This document shows, in pieces, positions 1 to 13,575 of a DNA stretch of 54,557 nt. This stretch comes from Rhizomucor pusillus (Eukaryota > Mucoromycota > Mucoromycetes > Mucorales > Lichtheimiaceae): positions 1 to 54,557 of the forward strand of contig FWWN02000459.1 in NCBI GenBank assembly GCA_900175165.2. Direction: 5' to 3'. Made by a program: the position numbers and the translations under genes. The notes beneath the pieces were generated by a model. The model saw only the letters and a program-made list of their open reading frames with translations. It did no database searches and was not told the DNA's origin. Every line of letters begins with the position of its first letter. The first letter of the stretch is position 1.

Positions 1-180
1 TACTTGCATCGCGTTAGCTCGAGATTTCTCCGCAGGCTTCTTTTGCAAATAGTGAGTATGAGAACTAATCGTCTCAAGAGCAAATTGTTCCTGGTCAACG
101 ATGTAGTCCATGGGCTCAGGTCTACCGTTCTCATCGACAACATTTCCTTGTCCATCTTCGTATAAAAATTGTGCACTCAT
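1..180 (-). CDS. 5' part of an unrecognised protein gene, truncated by the window edge
   Basis: An ATG at 180-178 opens 60 codons without a stop that run off the left edge. The peptide starts MSAQFLYEDGQGNVVDENG, is acidic at first and becomes basic near the edge (KKPAEKSR). I do not recognise the family. The start is supported by being the first ATG after a stop-rich upstream region that carries a phased array of TGTCGCA boxes on this strand (entry at 250-381). An intron could begin before the edge, so the last residues are uncertain. Confidence 0.55.
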   Translation of the reverse strand, partial: MSAQFLYEDGQGNVVDENGRPEPMDYIVDQEQFALETISSHTHYLQKKPAEKSRANAMQV

Positions 181-249
181 GTTTGAAATGGTAAAGTAGT
201 GAAAAAGGGAAACCGTGAGGGAATATACCCAGAAATGCCAAGATTTCTC

Positions 250-381
250 TGCGACAAATTTTTTCTCAGTAAGCGACATTTGATTCCTAAGCAGGCCACA
301 TCTATTTTGAAAAATGCGACAGGTATTTTTGAAACTGCGACATTGATTTTCAAAGCCTGCGACATTACTTTTTAAAAATAC
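250..381. repeat. Six-unit 21-22 bp minisatellite with a TGCGACA core upstream of the left-edge gene
   Basis: Cores TGCGACA or close variants start at 250, 272, 294 (degenerate, GGCCACA), 315, 336 and 358, so the period is 21-22 bp. Between cores the units share an AT-rich body of the type ATTTTTGAAA. The array lies 70-200 bp upstream of the ATG at 180 of the minus-strand gene, where it would read TGTCGCA. It is either a decaying minisatellite or a helically phased set of binding sites; the sequence alone does not decide. Confidence 0.7.
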
Positions 382-1043
382 TGTATAGGAAGTACAGCAT
401 GAAGAGTCGTTGTAGCTTATGGTTCGAGGATCAAATCGAGCTAAGACCCATATGCAAGTGCTAGCGAGAGAAGGTATCTTTGTTGGCTTTGCTACTTCAG
501 TGCACTTTGCTGACTGGACAACTCAAAAAAAAAGTTCCTCTAAAGGTTATTAGACTTCCATATGTTCTAAGACTGCTTATCTCTGCGAACAAGCATAGAT
601 GCATAAATAACGCTAGGCTTTTATGCAGACAGCACGGATAGATTGTCAGTCACAGCATTTAGCAATAATCCATAGAACGCCTGTTACAGATACAAATGGG
701 ATACAACATTTTTATATGGCAGCGCCTATGTATATTGCGTTTGCGACCTATTTATGAAAGTCTGATTGAGGAAGAGACTTGAATCATGCACTCACTTCCT
801 ATGGAGAACTGGAGCATCAGCAGATATCCGTTCTTTGCATAACTCATCCAGATAAAAATACAAGCTAAGACTTGGTCATTTTTCAAAGTCTGTTAGAAGA
901 AAGGCAAAGAATTTATCTAGTATTTTGTCTGGCGAGGTTTATTCAAGACCATTAAATGACTGTAGAGCTGGTGTATAATCTAATATAATTAGATGGTAGA
1001 TCGGGTGTAGATAAACTGTAGTGAATACTTTCGCCGTTTAACG
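382..1043. other. Intergenic, no gene seen
   Basis: AT-rich spacer between the left-edge gene and the secreted-protein gene. No open frame with coding character, RNA gene or repeat was recognised. Confidence 0.5.
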
Positions 1044-1367
1044 TTAGCGACAGATGATATTGTTGGTTCTTGCGTTACAGCATTGAATGAAACTGGTCAT
1101 AATAGTCGATTGATTTCGAAAACTGCACTGGGCTGCTGTAGTGTCTAGCTGTCCGTTGCTGAGGTTGCAGCAATCCACCGTGACGGAAGTAGTAGGACCG
1201 CAAGTGCAGTTGCCCTGTCGAACATCGTCTACAATCCCTTTTTCCATGTCTTGCAAGTCACTCATGAGTCCGTTGAGGCTTTGGCCAAGGTCATCGAGGA
1301 ATGCGGCCGATACTGTAGTAGAGGAGCAGATGTAGAAAAGGATGGCAAATATGATGAAGCACTTCAT
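1044..1367 (-). CDS. Small secreted cysteine-rich protein, 107 aa
   Basis: A single-exon frame from ATG 1367 to a stop at 1044. The first ~21 residues form a clear signal peptide (MKCFIIFAILFYICSSTTVSA), so the product should enter the ER and be secreted. The mature ~86 residues hold eight cysteines in the order C-x-C, CC, C, CC, C, suggesting four disulphides. This resembles the eight-Cys layout of hydrophobins but is not it: hydrophobins read C, CC, C, C, CC, C. The protein is neither strongly hydrophobic nor of hydrophobin spacing. A TATAAAAA box lies ~47 bp upstream on this strand (1421-1414). Function unknown; candidates are a wall-associated or effector-like peptide. Confidence 0.6.
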   Translation of the reverse strand: MKCFIIFAILFYICSSTTVSAAFLDDLGQSLNGLMSDLQDMEKGIVDDVRQGNCTCGPTTSVTVDCCNLSNGQLDTTAAQCSFRNQSTIMTSFIQCCNARTNNIICR

Positions 1368-1413
1368 TCAGATAAATAAGCAATGAAAGCAGTTTTAAAA
1401 TAAGAGCTCGCAT

Positions 1414-1421
1414 TTTTTATA
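1414..1421 (-). promoter_or_regulatory. TATA box of the secreted-protein gene
   Basis: On the minus strand the sequence reads TATAAAAA, about 47 bp before the ATG at 1367, a normal fungal core-promoter position. Confidence 0.5.
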
Positions 1422-1903
1422 GTGGCAGAATTTGATTCTCTAGGTCATTGTGCGTGCCCGCATGCTCTCCTGGCTATTTTACATCAAATCAAGCATCATG
1501 TCTTTCCTTGTTTGTTAAAATTCATTGGGGGAAAGATATCATAAAGTCTTGTATCCGGCTGCTAGCAACGATTCCAATGAATTCATTCAACATTACTGCC
1601 ACCTTTTCCAAATACAGATTGTGCATTACAAAGAATATGCATTGCATAATATTACGTTAGAATTTTACTTTAAGCAGTAGTTACCATAAGATCAATCAAC
1701 AGCCAGGATGGTCTTGAACGTACAAGATGTCATATAATCTAAAGGCAGTTTAATACATGGAGGCAGCGTTAGAACGTAAAGCGACCGAAGTACCGTTTAT
1801 TGCTGAGTCATGAAGATAGAGTGCGCTCCGCTTACCAACTTTCTCACGACCACGTCAAAAAGTGAAGTTCCTTGTTGTCCCCGCAATCTCTCTGTTGCGA
1901 AAC
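1422..1903. other. Divergent intergenic region
   Basis: Spacer between the divergently transcribed secreted-protein and dehydrogenase genes; it must hold both promoters. No other element recognised. Confidence 0.4.
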
Positions 1904-3194
1904 ATGTTGTCACTGGCTGCATTCCGAGGTTCCTTCCAGGTACGCCAGAATTGCACTTAGGCGCGTGTAGCTCGTATACTTGAGCCCTGCCTCACTGAAC
2001 AATATTCCAGTTGAAGACTGGTGCTGCCGCTTTCCGTTCCTTCAGCTCGACAGCCCGCATTGCTAACGTAAGTTTACAGTTGCCATGACATTGTTGAACA
2101 TTCTTGCAAACGAATTTTTTTATAGGCAGCAAGCATTGAAAATATCAAGCGCATCGGTGTTGTTGGTTCAGGCCAAATGGGTCTCGGCATTGCATACGTT
2201 GCTGCCAATGTATCCCGACTCCCGGTTGTCTTGATGGACATTAACAAGGAACAGACGGACAACGGCATCAAGTTCATGAGTAAGAAGACTGGATATCCAA
2301 CAATGCATAGCCATTTTCATTTGTTCGCTAATTGGATGGATAGACAAATTGCTGGAGAAGGATGTCGCAAAGCAAAAGATTACTGCCGAGCATGCTCAGA
2401 TCACACGTGAACTTGTCTCGACTACCAACACCCTGTCGTCTTTGAACGATGTGGACTTTGTTATCGAGGCCGCATCTGAAAATGTAAACATCAAGACTGC
2501 CATTTTCAAGGATCTCGACGCGATTTGCAAACCGGAAGCTATCTTGGCTACCAACACCAGCAGTATCAGCATTACCAAGATTGCCGGCGCAACTAAAAAG
2601 GCAGACAAGGTAAGAGGGAAAGAAAAAGGAAATATTTGGGCATAGTTTGGGGGGAGAGCTAAGAGAATTAAAAAAAAACCAGGTTATTGGCATGCATTTC
2701 ATGAACCCTGTGCCAGTAATGAAGTTGGTGGAAATCATCCCTGGCCTTGCAACTGGCGACGATGTCTTGAAGACCACTGTTCAATTGGCAAAGAATATGG
2801 CCAAGACCACGACTGTTGTTCAGGATATTCCCGGCTTTGTTGCGAACCGTCTCTTGATGCCGTACATTAACGAGGCTATCATGCTCCTTGAAAGTGCAAG
2901 TGTTATTCATCTCAGCAATGTGTGAAATGGCATGTGATCTGATAATTGTATCGTATCTAGGGGGTTGCCAGTGCCGAAGACATCGACACAACAATGAAGT
3001 TGGGCACGAATACACCCATGGGCCCGCTGACTTTGGCTGACTTTATCGGTCTTGATACGTGTCTGGCAATTCAGAAAGTGCTGCATGAGAATACTGGCGA
3101 TTCCAAGTACCGACCTAGCGTCCTCTTGCAGAAATACGTCGATGCGGGCTGGCTTGGAAAGAAGAGTGGACGTGGATTTTATGTGTACAAATAG
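1904..3194 (+). CDS. HADH: L-3-hydroxyacyl-CoA dehydrogenase, mitochondrial, 319 aa
   Basis: Six exons: 1904-1939, 2011-2067, 2126-2279, 2344-2609, 2683-2895, 2961-3194; 960 coding bases. It oxidises L-3-hydroxyacyl-CoA to 3-ketoacyl-CoA with NAD+, step three of beta-oxidation. Residues ~1-31 are rich in Ser, Ala and Arg and lack acids, as expected of a matrix targeting peptide. Then comes the Rossmann NAD site (GVVGSGQMG), the NTSS segment, the catalytic His/Glu block [13 protein letters not shown], and the C-terminal dimer domain ending GRGFYVYK with no peroxisomal SKL. Length matches animal HADH (~314 aa). The last intron (2896-2960) has a GC donor, GCAAGT: only this junction gives the family sequence LLES-GVASAED. 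Confident. Confidence 0.93.
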
Positions 3195-3660
3195 ATTGTA
3201 ATGTAGAGATTATATTGCTATGCACCATGCGTGGTCCGTGTTCCCCTTGTTGCCAAGGACACAGTGTGCTATAATTGGCTTCAATTCTAGAGCATTGAAT
3301 TGGGTCCAGTGTGTGCGCATGCGCGAGAGAGAGACAGAGAGAGAGAGTGTGTGTGTGTGTCTTAATAAGCATACATTGTGGAAAAGAAGCAAGAGAACGA
3401 CGACCAACAATGCATTGACGGGTATCCAGCTTTTGCCTGCTGCTAATTTGTATGTGTCACACATAATGGGGTATTGATCGTCCGCGACAGGGGCAACCTT
3501 TCGCAAATCCACTCGTTGCCGGCCCCTATTTTCCACTCCCGTTTACCACGACCCCTATATTACGAACCTCTGTCTTTTTTTATATTCTTCAATAACTTAC
3601 AGTCCTTGTAGACGGCAGTAACACACCAAGCCTCTTTTTGCCAACCGTTTGACAGCACTG
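3195..3660. other. Intergenic with a GA/GT microsatellite
   Basis: Contains an imperfect GA repeat passing directly into a GT repeat (about 3324-3360). No gene recognised; it includes the 3' end of HADH and the promoter of the next gene. Confidence 0.5.
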
Positions 3661-6600
3661 ATGAAGGAGGCTAGTTCTCTGCGTCAACCTTATGCCACAT
3701 CACGGTGAGTAACATCAGGTTTCTCCAGGCACAGGCCCCACAATCTGGCGAGAACTGACACCACTCTGTCGTTATTCAGGGACCTTGGCGTAGTGATGGA
3801 GGAGTCTGAAGGAAACGTTGCCATGTCACAATCCAACATGAACTATATCAACCAAGTTCTAGACCCGTCCTTACCGAGTTCACTGAGTTTCCTGAGAAGC
3901 GTCCACACCAAGAACCACAGCACATCAACAAGTCCATATCATCACTCTGAACTTAATAGCAACCATGCCCTAGAAAACGGCAGAGCTGGCCTGCCGATGA
4001 GACGAGCACGTGCTGGCACGATGCCTTCCATGATCCATATCCCTGACGACCGAGCGCACAGGTCGCCCATCATGCGTCCTTCAGCGGCTGCTGCCGTGGC
4101 TGCTGCTACTACCAGTACAGCTTCAGATACTCGACACCGGTCAGGTTCATTGAATCTTCCAGCACCCCCTCCTATGCAACTCTCCTTTGATAGTTCTATT
4201 TTCGGTACCTCGTGGGCAAACATGGAAAGAGATAATAGCCAGTCTCAGGTGCGCTCCTCTTTGCCTTCGCCTTCGACTGAACAGCTACTGCGTGGAGACA
4301 GCGACTTTAGCATTGCACGAACTTTGCGCTCCCTTGGACTAGAAGACGAGCGAGCGACATCGATGGCTGCTGACACTGCCAGCACCGCCGCTGCCGTCTA
4401 CCACCATCAACACGAACATCCTACACCCGACATGCACCTCCCAACAACAAGGTCGTTGCTGTCTAGCAACCGAAGTCGGTCATACTCGGTTAACGCAGCT
4501 GCAAGGTATCAGGAACCGCCTATTTCCACTGCGGCGGCAGCGCTCCACTCGAGCCGGTCGCGAGCAAGCTCAGTGTCACGAACCTTTGCCAATCCTCTCG
4601 ACAACTTGACTGTTCACCAAAACAGACCCAGAGCTGCGAGCATGGGACGCATGGACTATGCGCGATCAGCAAACCCACCCATCCCGTCATCGCTGTGGCA
4701 AATGCAAAGAGTGCCGTTGGAGACGCTATCCGACGAAGACAGCGAGTATCAGTCGCAAACATACGCGGAAAGCACCGCTGCATCGTTGCAAAACGAGCAA
4801 CCATCTCTGTCCCTTGGTGACTCGGAGTTGTTGGCAAACATGCTCCAAAAACAACAAACATATGCAGCAGCAGATGGGCTCAAGGTCACGGCGGAAGCTC
4901 AGAACCATCATCCTATGCGCTATGTGAAAAATGGAACGCTCCCAGAGGTAACATTGACTAGAAATATTTATACAAGAATGTATAATTGACAAAGCTATAA
5001 TTGTCTTATCAATGTTACAGCCTTACATGCATTACAGCCAATCGACTCCCACGTTCCGTAGCCATCAGGCGCAAATGACGCCTTCGACGAGTTCGCCTAC
5101 ACAAGCAGCCACGCGATCGCTTTGGATTGGTAACATTGATGCGACGGTCACTGTGGAAAACTTGACGCAAATGTTTTCAGCCTTTGGTGCTATTGAAAGC
5201 GTGCGACTGCTTTTGGAGAAAGAATGCGCCTTTGTAAACTTTTTCCAAACAGAAGATGCCGTGCGCGCCAAGGAGGAAGTCTTGGGCCGTTTAGGTGGTC
5301 GTGTCGGCAACTGCATTGTACGCATTGGATTTGGCCGAGCCGATGCTGCTATGCCTGACACCACAGCGTTGCAACCAACACGTGCTCTTTGTAAGACATT
5401 GATGTGAGCAACCTAATATTTATAGCAAATTAACAACAACGTTCCATTTATTAGGGCTTGGTAACATTCCACCTGGCACAGCACCCTCGACGTTGCAGCA
5501 CCTGTTTACACCTTTTGGTACAATCGAGTCTGTACGTGTCCTATCTCACAAGAACTGCGGTTTTGTCAACTTTGATTCGGTCGAGAGCGCTTCGAGAGCT
5601 AGGGATGCGCTGCTGCAGAACGAAATTGGAGTGCCCGGGTTTGGCGGTGTTCGAGTAGGATTTGCCAAGGTTCCTCCGGCCAAGGTTGCCGCGGATGGAA
5701 ACAGCAAGGTACACAACACCAATAATAATGATCGCGCTTCGTTCATGGATACCGAGTCTTGGTTGGTGGACCTATGGAAATGCATGCAAGCATTTGGCGC
5801 GCAGGATGAGGCCATGTCCCAAGTTAAAAGTATGTTGTTGTTGTTTTTATTTTGCAGAAGTATGCGTTGCTAAAATTTCAATTTAATCTAGCACTTGAAA
5901 CGCCATCGAGCTACTTTGAATCTATTCCGCCGGTGCCAGAGCTAGGAGCTAATCGAAAGTTCGATGCAGCCAAGCTTCGTGAACTGCGCAAAAAGCTCGA
6001 TGGAGCAACGCGCGGTACAAGAGAAGTAGAAATGATTGCCTTTGACTGTATGGATGAAATTGCAGGCCTGAGCAGCGGTAAGAACGGTGAAGATATCTCG
6101 CAAGGTTCGTAGTTTTGTTAATTTATTGCTACAGACTACATTGGCAACACTGTTGTCCAACGGCTTTTTGAAAAGTGTACCGAGGATACAAAGACTGCAA
6201 TGCTTGAACGCATTGCGCCGCACTTGGCTGCGATTGGCGTGCACAAAAATGGAACTTGGGCAGCGCAAAAGATTATTGATACGATAAAGACACCAGCGCA
6301 GGCAAGTCTCTCAAAATTGGGCTTCAACCAATTTCCTATATGAATTTACTAAATTTTTCATGCAGGTTAATCTCGTGTGCACACACCTAAAACCCTATGT
6401 TCCTCCGCTGCTCCTTGACCAATTTGGAAACTATGCAGTGCAATGCTGCCTGCGCCTCGGAGACGGCAATAATCAGTTCATTTTCGATGCCATGGTGGAG
6501 AAACTGCTCAACATTGCTCAGGGACGGTTCGGTGCGCGTGCAATGCGAGGCATTCTCGAAAACCAGCATGTTACAGCGAACCAGCAGGTAATGAATGATC

Positions 6601-7139
6601 AATCGAAACAGGCGTCGTTCAACAACAAGGTATACTAATATAACTTTTCAATGCTCTAGATATTCGTGGCAGCTGCATTGGCGCAGAACGTGGTATCCTT
6701 GTCCGTGAACGCTAACGGCTCCCTTTTACTGTCATGGCTACTAGATTCATCCAACTTTGAAGACAGATTCAGCATTGTTGCATCCAGACTCGCACCACAC
6801 CTGTCACAAGTAGCCACTCACAAACTCGGTTCGCAAATGGTGCTTAAAATAATTAACCAAACGCACGATAATCAAGCCCAAAGTACCATGCTAGACGGCC
6901 TCATGGAGGAATCCACGCTCTCTGATATCCTCGGAGACCAGGTCCGCGGGCTCTCCCTAATTCATAAAGTGATTTCATGTTCATCGATCCCTATTTCTCA
7001 GCGACAAGCAATGGCTGCTACGATCCAGCCGCTTGTCACACAATCAGACAGTGCGGGACACAAGAAACTGCTGGATGAGCTCTCAAATATCTGCAACGGC
7101 GGCAACAGCAGCAATAATAACGATAGGGACGAGCAATAA
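3661..7139 (+). CDS. RNA-binding protein with two RRMs and a Pumilio (PUF) domain, 1003 aa
   Basis: Eight exons: 3661-3704, 3780-4947, 5021-5390, 5455-5829, 5892-6077, 6135-6301, 6366-6587, 6660-7139. Residues 1-~430 are disordered, rich in Ser, Ala, Arg and His with short Ala runs. RRM1 spans ~436-510 (RSLWIGNID..FVNF), RRM2 ~527-600 (LWLGNIPPG..GFVNF), and Pumilio repeats run from ~715 (DYIGNTVVQRLFEKC) through LDQFGNYAVQ to ~975. This layout is that of the fungal Puf2/Jsn1 class, cytoplasmic regulators that bind mRNA 3' UTRs, often of membrane or mitochondrial proteins. The intron at 6302-6365 uses a GC donor (GCAAGT). The last intron has a perfect TACTAAT branch site (about 6633). The first ATG was chosen because exon 1 joins in frame; ATG 3796 is an alternative. 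Confidence 0.85.
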
Positions 7140-7516
7140 CAACGGAGGATACCCTTTTACGCGTCCAATCCCATTATATATATTTCTCTCTTATTTCTTC
7201 TCTCTCTTTCCGTTTGCATGTCGTGAAGCTCTCGAGGACGGCCTGTACAAGTACCAAAAGTAATCTTTTTTGCTGACCTTTTCCTTCTTCCCTTGTCTTT
7301 ATTTAAAGCATAGCAAGCAAAGCCTTTCGCCGCCGCCCACTCAATCTGTCTCAATCTCCCTCAACGTGGTCTTTCTTTATTTTCTTCTCTGTAAATCTGG
7401 TGTCACATTTCACAACTCTGTCTCTCTCTCTCTCTCTCTCTTTTCTTTTTTCTTTTGATTACTATTCTTTTGCCTTGTTATTTCACAAAGTAAAACATGT
7501 CCTTGATTCAAAAATT
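7140..7516. other. Convergent 3' region, pyrimidine-rich
   Basis: Spacer between the 3' ends of the Pumilio gene and pinin. It is rich in CT, including an uninterrupted TC run at about 7420-7440. No gene recognised. Confidence 0.5.
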
Positions 7517-8448
7517 CTAGTCCGCAACTGCAGGTTCATCTTGACCTGTAGCTTCCAAAGTCGGTACTCTGGCTTCGTCGTCTGGCTGCTGCTGCTGCTG
7601 GTGATGGGACTGTGGGTTCTCTTGCTCAGGAGTTTTATCATTCTTTTCATATTTTGCTGCCTCTTGTTCATCTAGCTTTTGTTGCTGCTCCCGTTCCTCC
7701 TGGCGTTTTTCGTATGCTTGCCTCTCTTTCTGTGCGTTATCCTTTTGTTCCTGGATGATTTTGCTTTGCTCATCGCTTAGCTGCGCCGGTCTGTATAAAA
7801 GCCGCGGTTCTGTATTCGTTTTCAAGAAATTTGCAAGGTGTTCCTTTGTCCGAGTACTCGTCAAGTCCTAAACAACAAATATGATGAGATTTAATACGCA
7901 TACATGTCCAATTTTCCATTCTTACCCGTTTTGCCTCGAGCGTCCTTGATTCCATCCTTTTAAGCAATGCCTTTTCCTGCTGACGCTGTTCTTCTTCTTG
8001 CTGGATCTCTTGTTCCAGCTCTTTCTTTTCGTTCGCAAGCTTTTCGTGCAATTTCAAGTCGATCTCTTGTCGTTTTCGTTCCTAAACAAGTATCGTATCA
8101 ATATTACCAGAGGTATGCGTAAAAAAGAAATGTAATGACACGTTACAGCCTCGCTTTTTTGCTCGCTATCGTCCTTGAACTTGTTTAGCGTCCCAAGCAA
8201 AACACCGAAAAGGCGCTGTCCTCGTTTTCGACTGTCTGGATTCATATCGAGCCGTGGTTTTTTGACCTACAGGAATACATATGTGTTAACGTCATACCGT
8301 GCATCTATGTGTCTGTCTGACATACTTCTGTGGGTTCTGGTTGCGAATCGTTAACACTTTTTCTTTCATTTCCATCTTGATCTATTGATCTCTTTCGAGA
8401 GGAGCTCGTGCTGGCCGGTGTCGGTACTACAATGCTTGATTTGACCAT
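7517..8448 (-). CDS. PNN: Pinin/SDK/memA domain protein, 249 aa
   Basis: Four exons on the minus strand: 8326-8448, 8147-8266, 7926-8081, 7517-7867; 750 bases, all junctions in phase 0. The N-terminal 40 residues are Ser/Thr rich with a basic patch. The pinin domain follows (residues ~45-165): RLFGVLLGTLNKFKDD, then a long Glu/Lys/Gln coiled coil, then TRTKEHLANFLKTNTEPRLLY, the counterpart of the RTKTKPHLFYIP block of animal pinin. The C-terminus is a low-complexity Glu/Gln tail. Pinin is a nuclear exon-junction and splicing-associated factor; that role is taken from the family. The fungal form is much shorter than the 700-aa animal one because the SR tail is missing. Confidence 0.82.
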
Positions 8449-8655
8449 TGTATATATTATGTTGAAAAATGTAGAAACCTAAAGACGCTTCTGCTGGAAA
8501 GAAGGGCCGTGTGAGCAATTCCCGAATGCGGAGTCTGGAAGCTGATCGATTTTTCACCATCATCGTATTGGGCGACTCGATTTTAATTATTTCTGACTCA
8601 ATGGTTTTAATGTTGTAATAGATTTTTTATGTAAAGAATTTGTATAAAGTGACGG

Positions 8656-9111
8656 CTATTCTGGATGAATTGGTATAAAAGGAATTGGATCCGGTTCACC
8701 TTGAACGCTGATCCCGGCCGCAGTGTCTCCCCAGGTGCCCGTGCCATTTTGCGGCACACCCGGTCGTATAGCGCTATCTGACGCTGATGTTGTTTGTGTA
8801 CCAGACGAGTTGCCTGTACGCAGACCGAACGTGGATGGATGAACAATCATTATGGTTGCGGCAGTGACAATGGCCACGGTCAAAAACAAGGTTGCTGCAA
8901 TGCGGCAGCGTTTTTTCCAGACAAGTGCATATGAACCTGGAGGTGCTTCCCTGCAACCGCAACAATCGCTGCTTCCGACAAACCACAGGAGAGGGAACAA
9001 GAAACCTAGAAAGAACAAGAGCCGTTCCAGCAGCCATGCTTGATGATGATACTTGTTTTCCCTGGCGCGATCTTCTACATCCTCTCGGTGTTGTTTATCT
9101 TTTGCTGCCAT
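8656..9111 (-). CDS. Two-helix membrane protein of unknown function, 151 aa
   Basis: Single exon from ATG 9111 (an ATG at 9144 in frame would add 11 residues). After a charged N-terminus (residues 1-28) there are two hydrophobic helices, ~29-46 (ending FPLLWFVG) and ~71-90, joined by a short loop with four cysteines (DCCGCRE and nearby) and a basic VWKKRCR patch just before helix 2. The tail is Ser/Thr/Gly/Pro rich. A double helix with a basic stop-transfer patch suggests a hairpin membrane protein with both ends on the same side. I recognise no named family. It lies between pinin and the synthetase, all on the same strand. Confidence 0.65.
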   Translation of the reverse strand: MAAKDKQHREDVEDRARENKYHHQAWLLERLLFFLGFLFPLLWFVGSSDCCGCREAPPGSYALVWKKRCRIAATLFLTVAIVTAATIMIVHPSTFGLRTGNSSGTQTTSASDSAIRPGVPQNGTGTWGDTAAGISVQGEPDPIPFIPIHPE

Positions 9112-9342
9112 GACTGTAGTGTACAATTGTAGAATGTAAAGCAACGGAATTCTGTTGCAAGAAACTCAAATTTTACAAGATGATTTTTCGACCCCTTTAT
9201 ATCTAATTCTGCGAGAGAGAGTGGGGGTTGACGATCAAAATGCAAAAATCGTATTGAAAAGAGCATGGCATATAAGAATCAAAGGGAAAAGAAAAAAGAG
9301 AGATAAAAAAAAATAGAAGGGAAAACAACAGGTTATCTACAA

Positions 9343-12635
<3,293 letters not shown>

Positions 12636-12981
12636 TGCAGAGGAGGGAGGAGCCGTAAAGAAGAGAGAGAGAAAGGGACTGATCTAAAAGGCACCGCCAG
12701 CAGTCGTTGAAAGAATTTCTTTCTCGCACGCGGAAAAGGAACCAACCAAACAGAGACGAGTTGCCAAATCCGTGCAAGCGCTTGGGTTGTTATTACTCAT
12801 TCGTGGTCACATTCCCCTATCTATTGTTTATTGAAAAAGGCTCTCGGGCGTCGTTGATTGACAATGGTGGATCTATTATTATTATTTTTATTATCCAAAG
12901 ATTCGGGATGTTTTGTGAAAGGAGTGCAACTATCGAGAATATTCAATGTAAAGCTGGATGGCGTGAACTGTAGCAAGCTGG
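12636..12981. other. Synthetase promoter region
   Basis: Holds the 5' leader of the synthetase, with a pyrimidine tract on the minus strand at about 12661-12680 that is typical of initiator regions. No further feature seen. Confidence 0.4.
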
Positions 12982-13575
12982 GTGGAGCAAGCTTTACGGG
13001 TATCTGCTATGTCTCGCTGGTGGCCAAGCACAGTGTCGCAACACTTTTGTCGCCATACCAGTTCAGGCACACGAGCAGTCAACACAGGAGCTCAGGGCAG
13101 CCATCCGTGCCTTTCTGTGGCCAAAGATGTCGCTCTTGAGGTCTCTGGCTTGTTTTTACTGGCTGTGGAAATTAAACTATGCCCAAATTCAGTGGGTGAC
13201 CGCTTTTGTATTCTGGGCATCAGCTCGACGCGTATTGTTTGGGATGCCTGCGTTGTTATTACGGTAAGCCGAAAGCATTCAAGCTCATGTGCCATTCTTA
13301 TCTATTTACCACCAATTAAGCAGAGATCTACTACACCAGATTCTCCGTCGTCGACAGCAAAGCGACCGAACAAACGCTAACACCCCTCCTCCTCTGACGA
13401 TGCCGACCTCTTGCCAAAACCTGCCGACACCTCCTCTCGTTCCTTGACTTGCTCTGATTGTCAGACCATCGTCAACAAGGCAATCAAAACCAACATTGCC
13501 AGTGGTCTCTGCAGAAAGTGCCTGGAAAAAGCGAGGATTGCCGCAAAGCGACAAGCCAGCAAGCTTGGTAATTAG
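12982..13575 (+). pseudogene. Decayed ORF ending in a CX2C-X16-CX2C zinc-ribbon-like motif
   Basis: One reading frame is open from 12982 to 13575 except for a single TAA at 13378-13380. After that stop the frame is Ser/Asp/Pro rich and then carries two cysteine pairs, CSDC (codons at 13450 and 13459) and CRKC (13510 and 13519), spaced CX2C-X16-CX2C, followed by a basic segment (KARIAAKRQASK) and a stop at 13573. The motif looks like a small zinc ribbon of DNA-binding or transposon-encoded proteins. I cannot name the family. The surrounding sequence out to 14.4 kb is equally gene-like but frameshifted. Confidence 0.35.

Noticed and set aside
1044..1367. Calling the secreted peptide a hydrophobin
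   Set aside because: The cysteine order differs (C-x-C before the first doublet, single C between doublets) and the loops are not hydrophobic.
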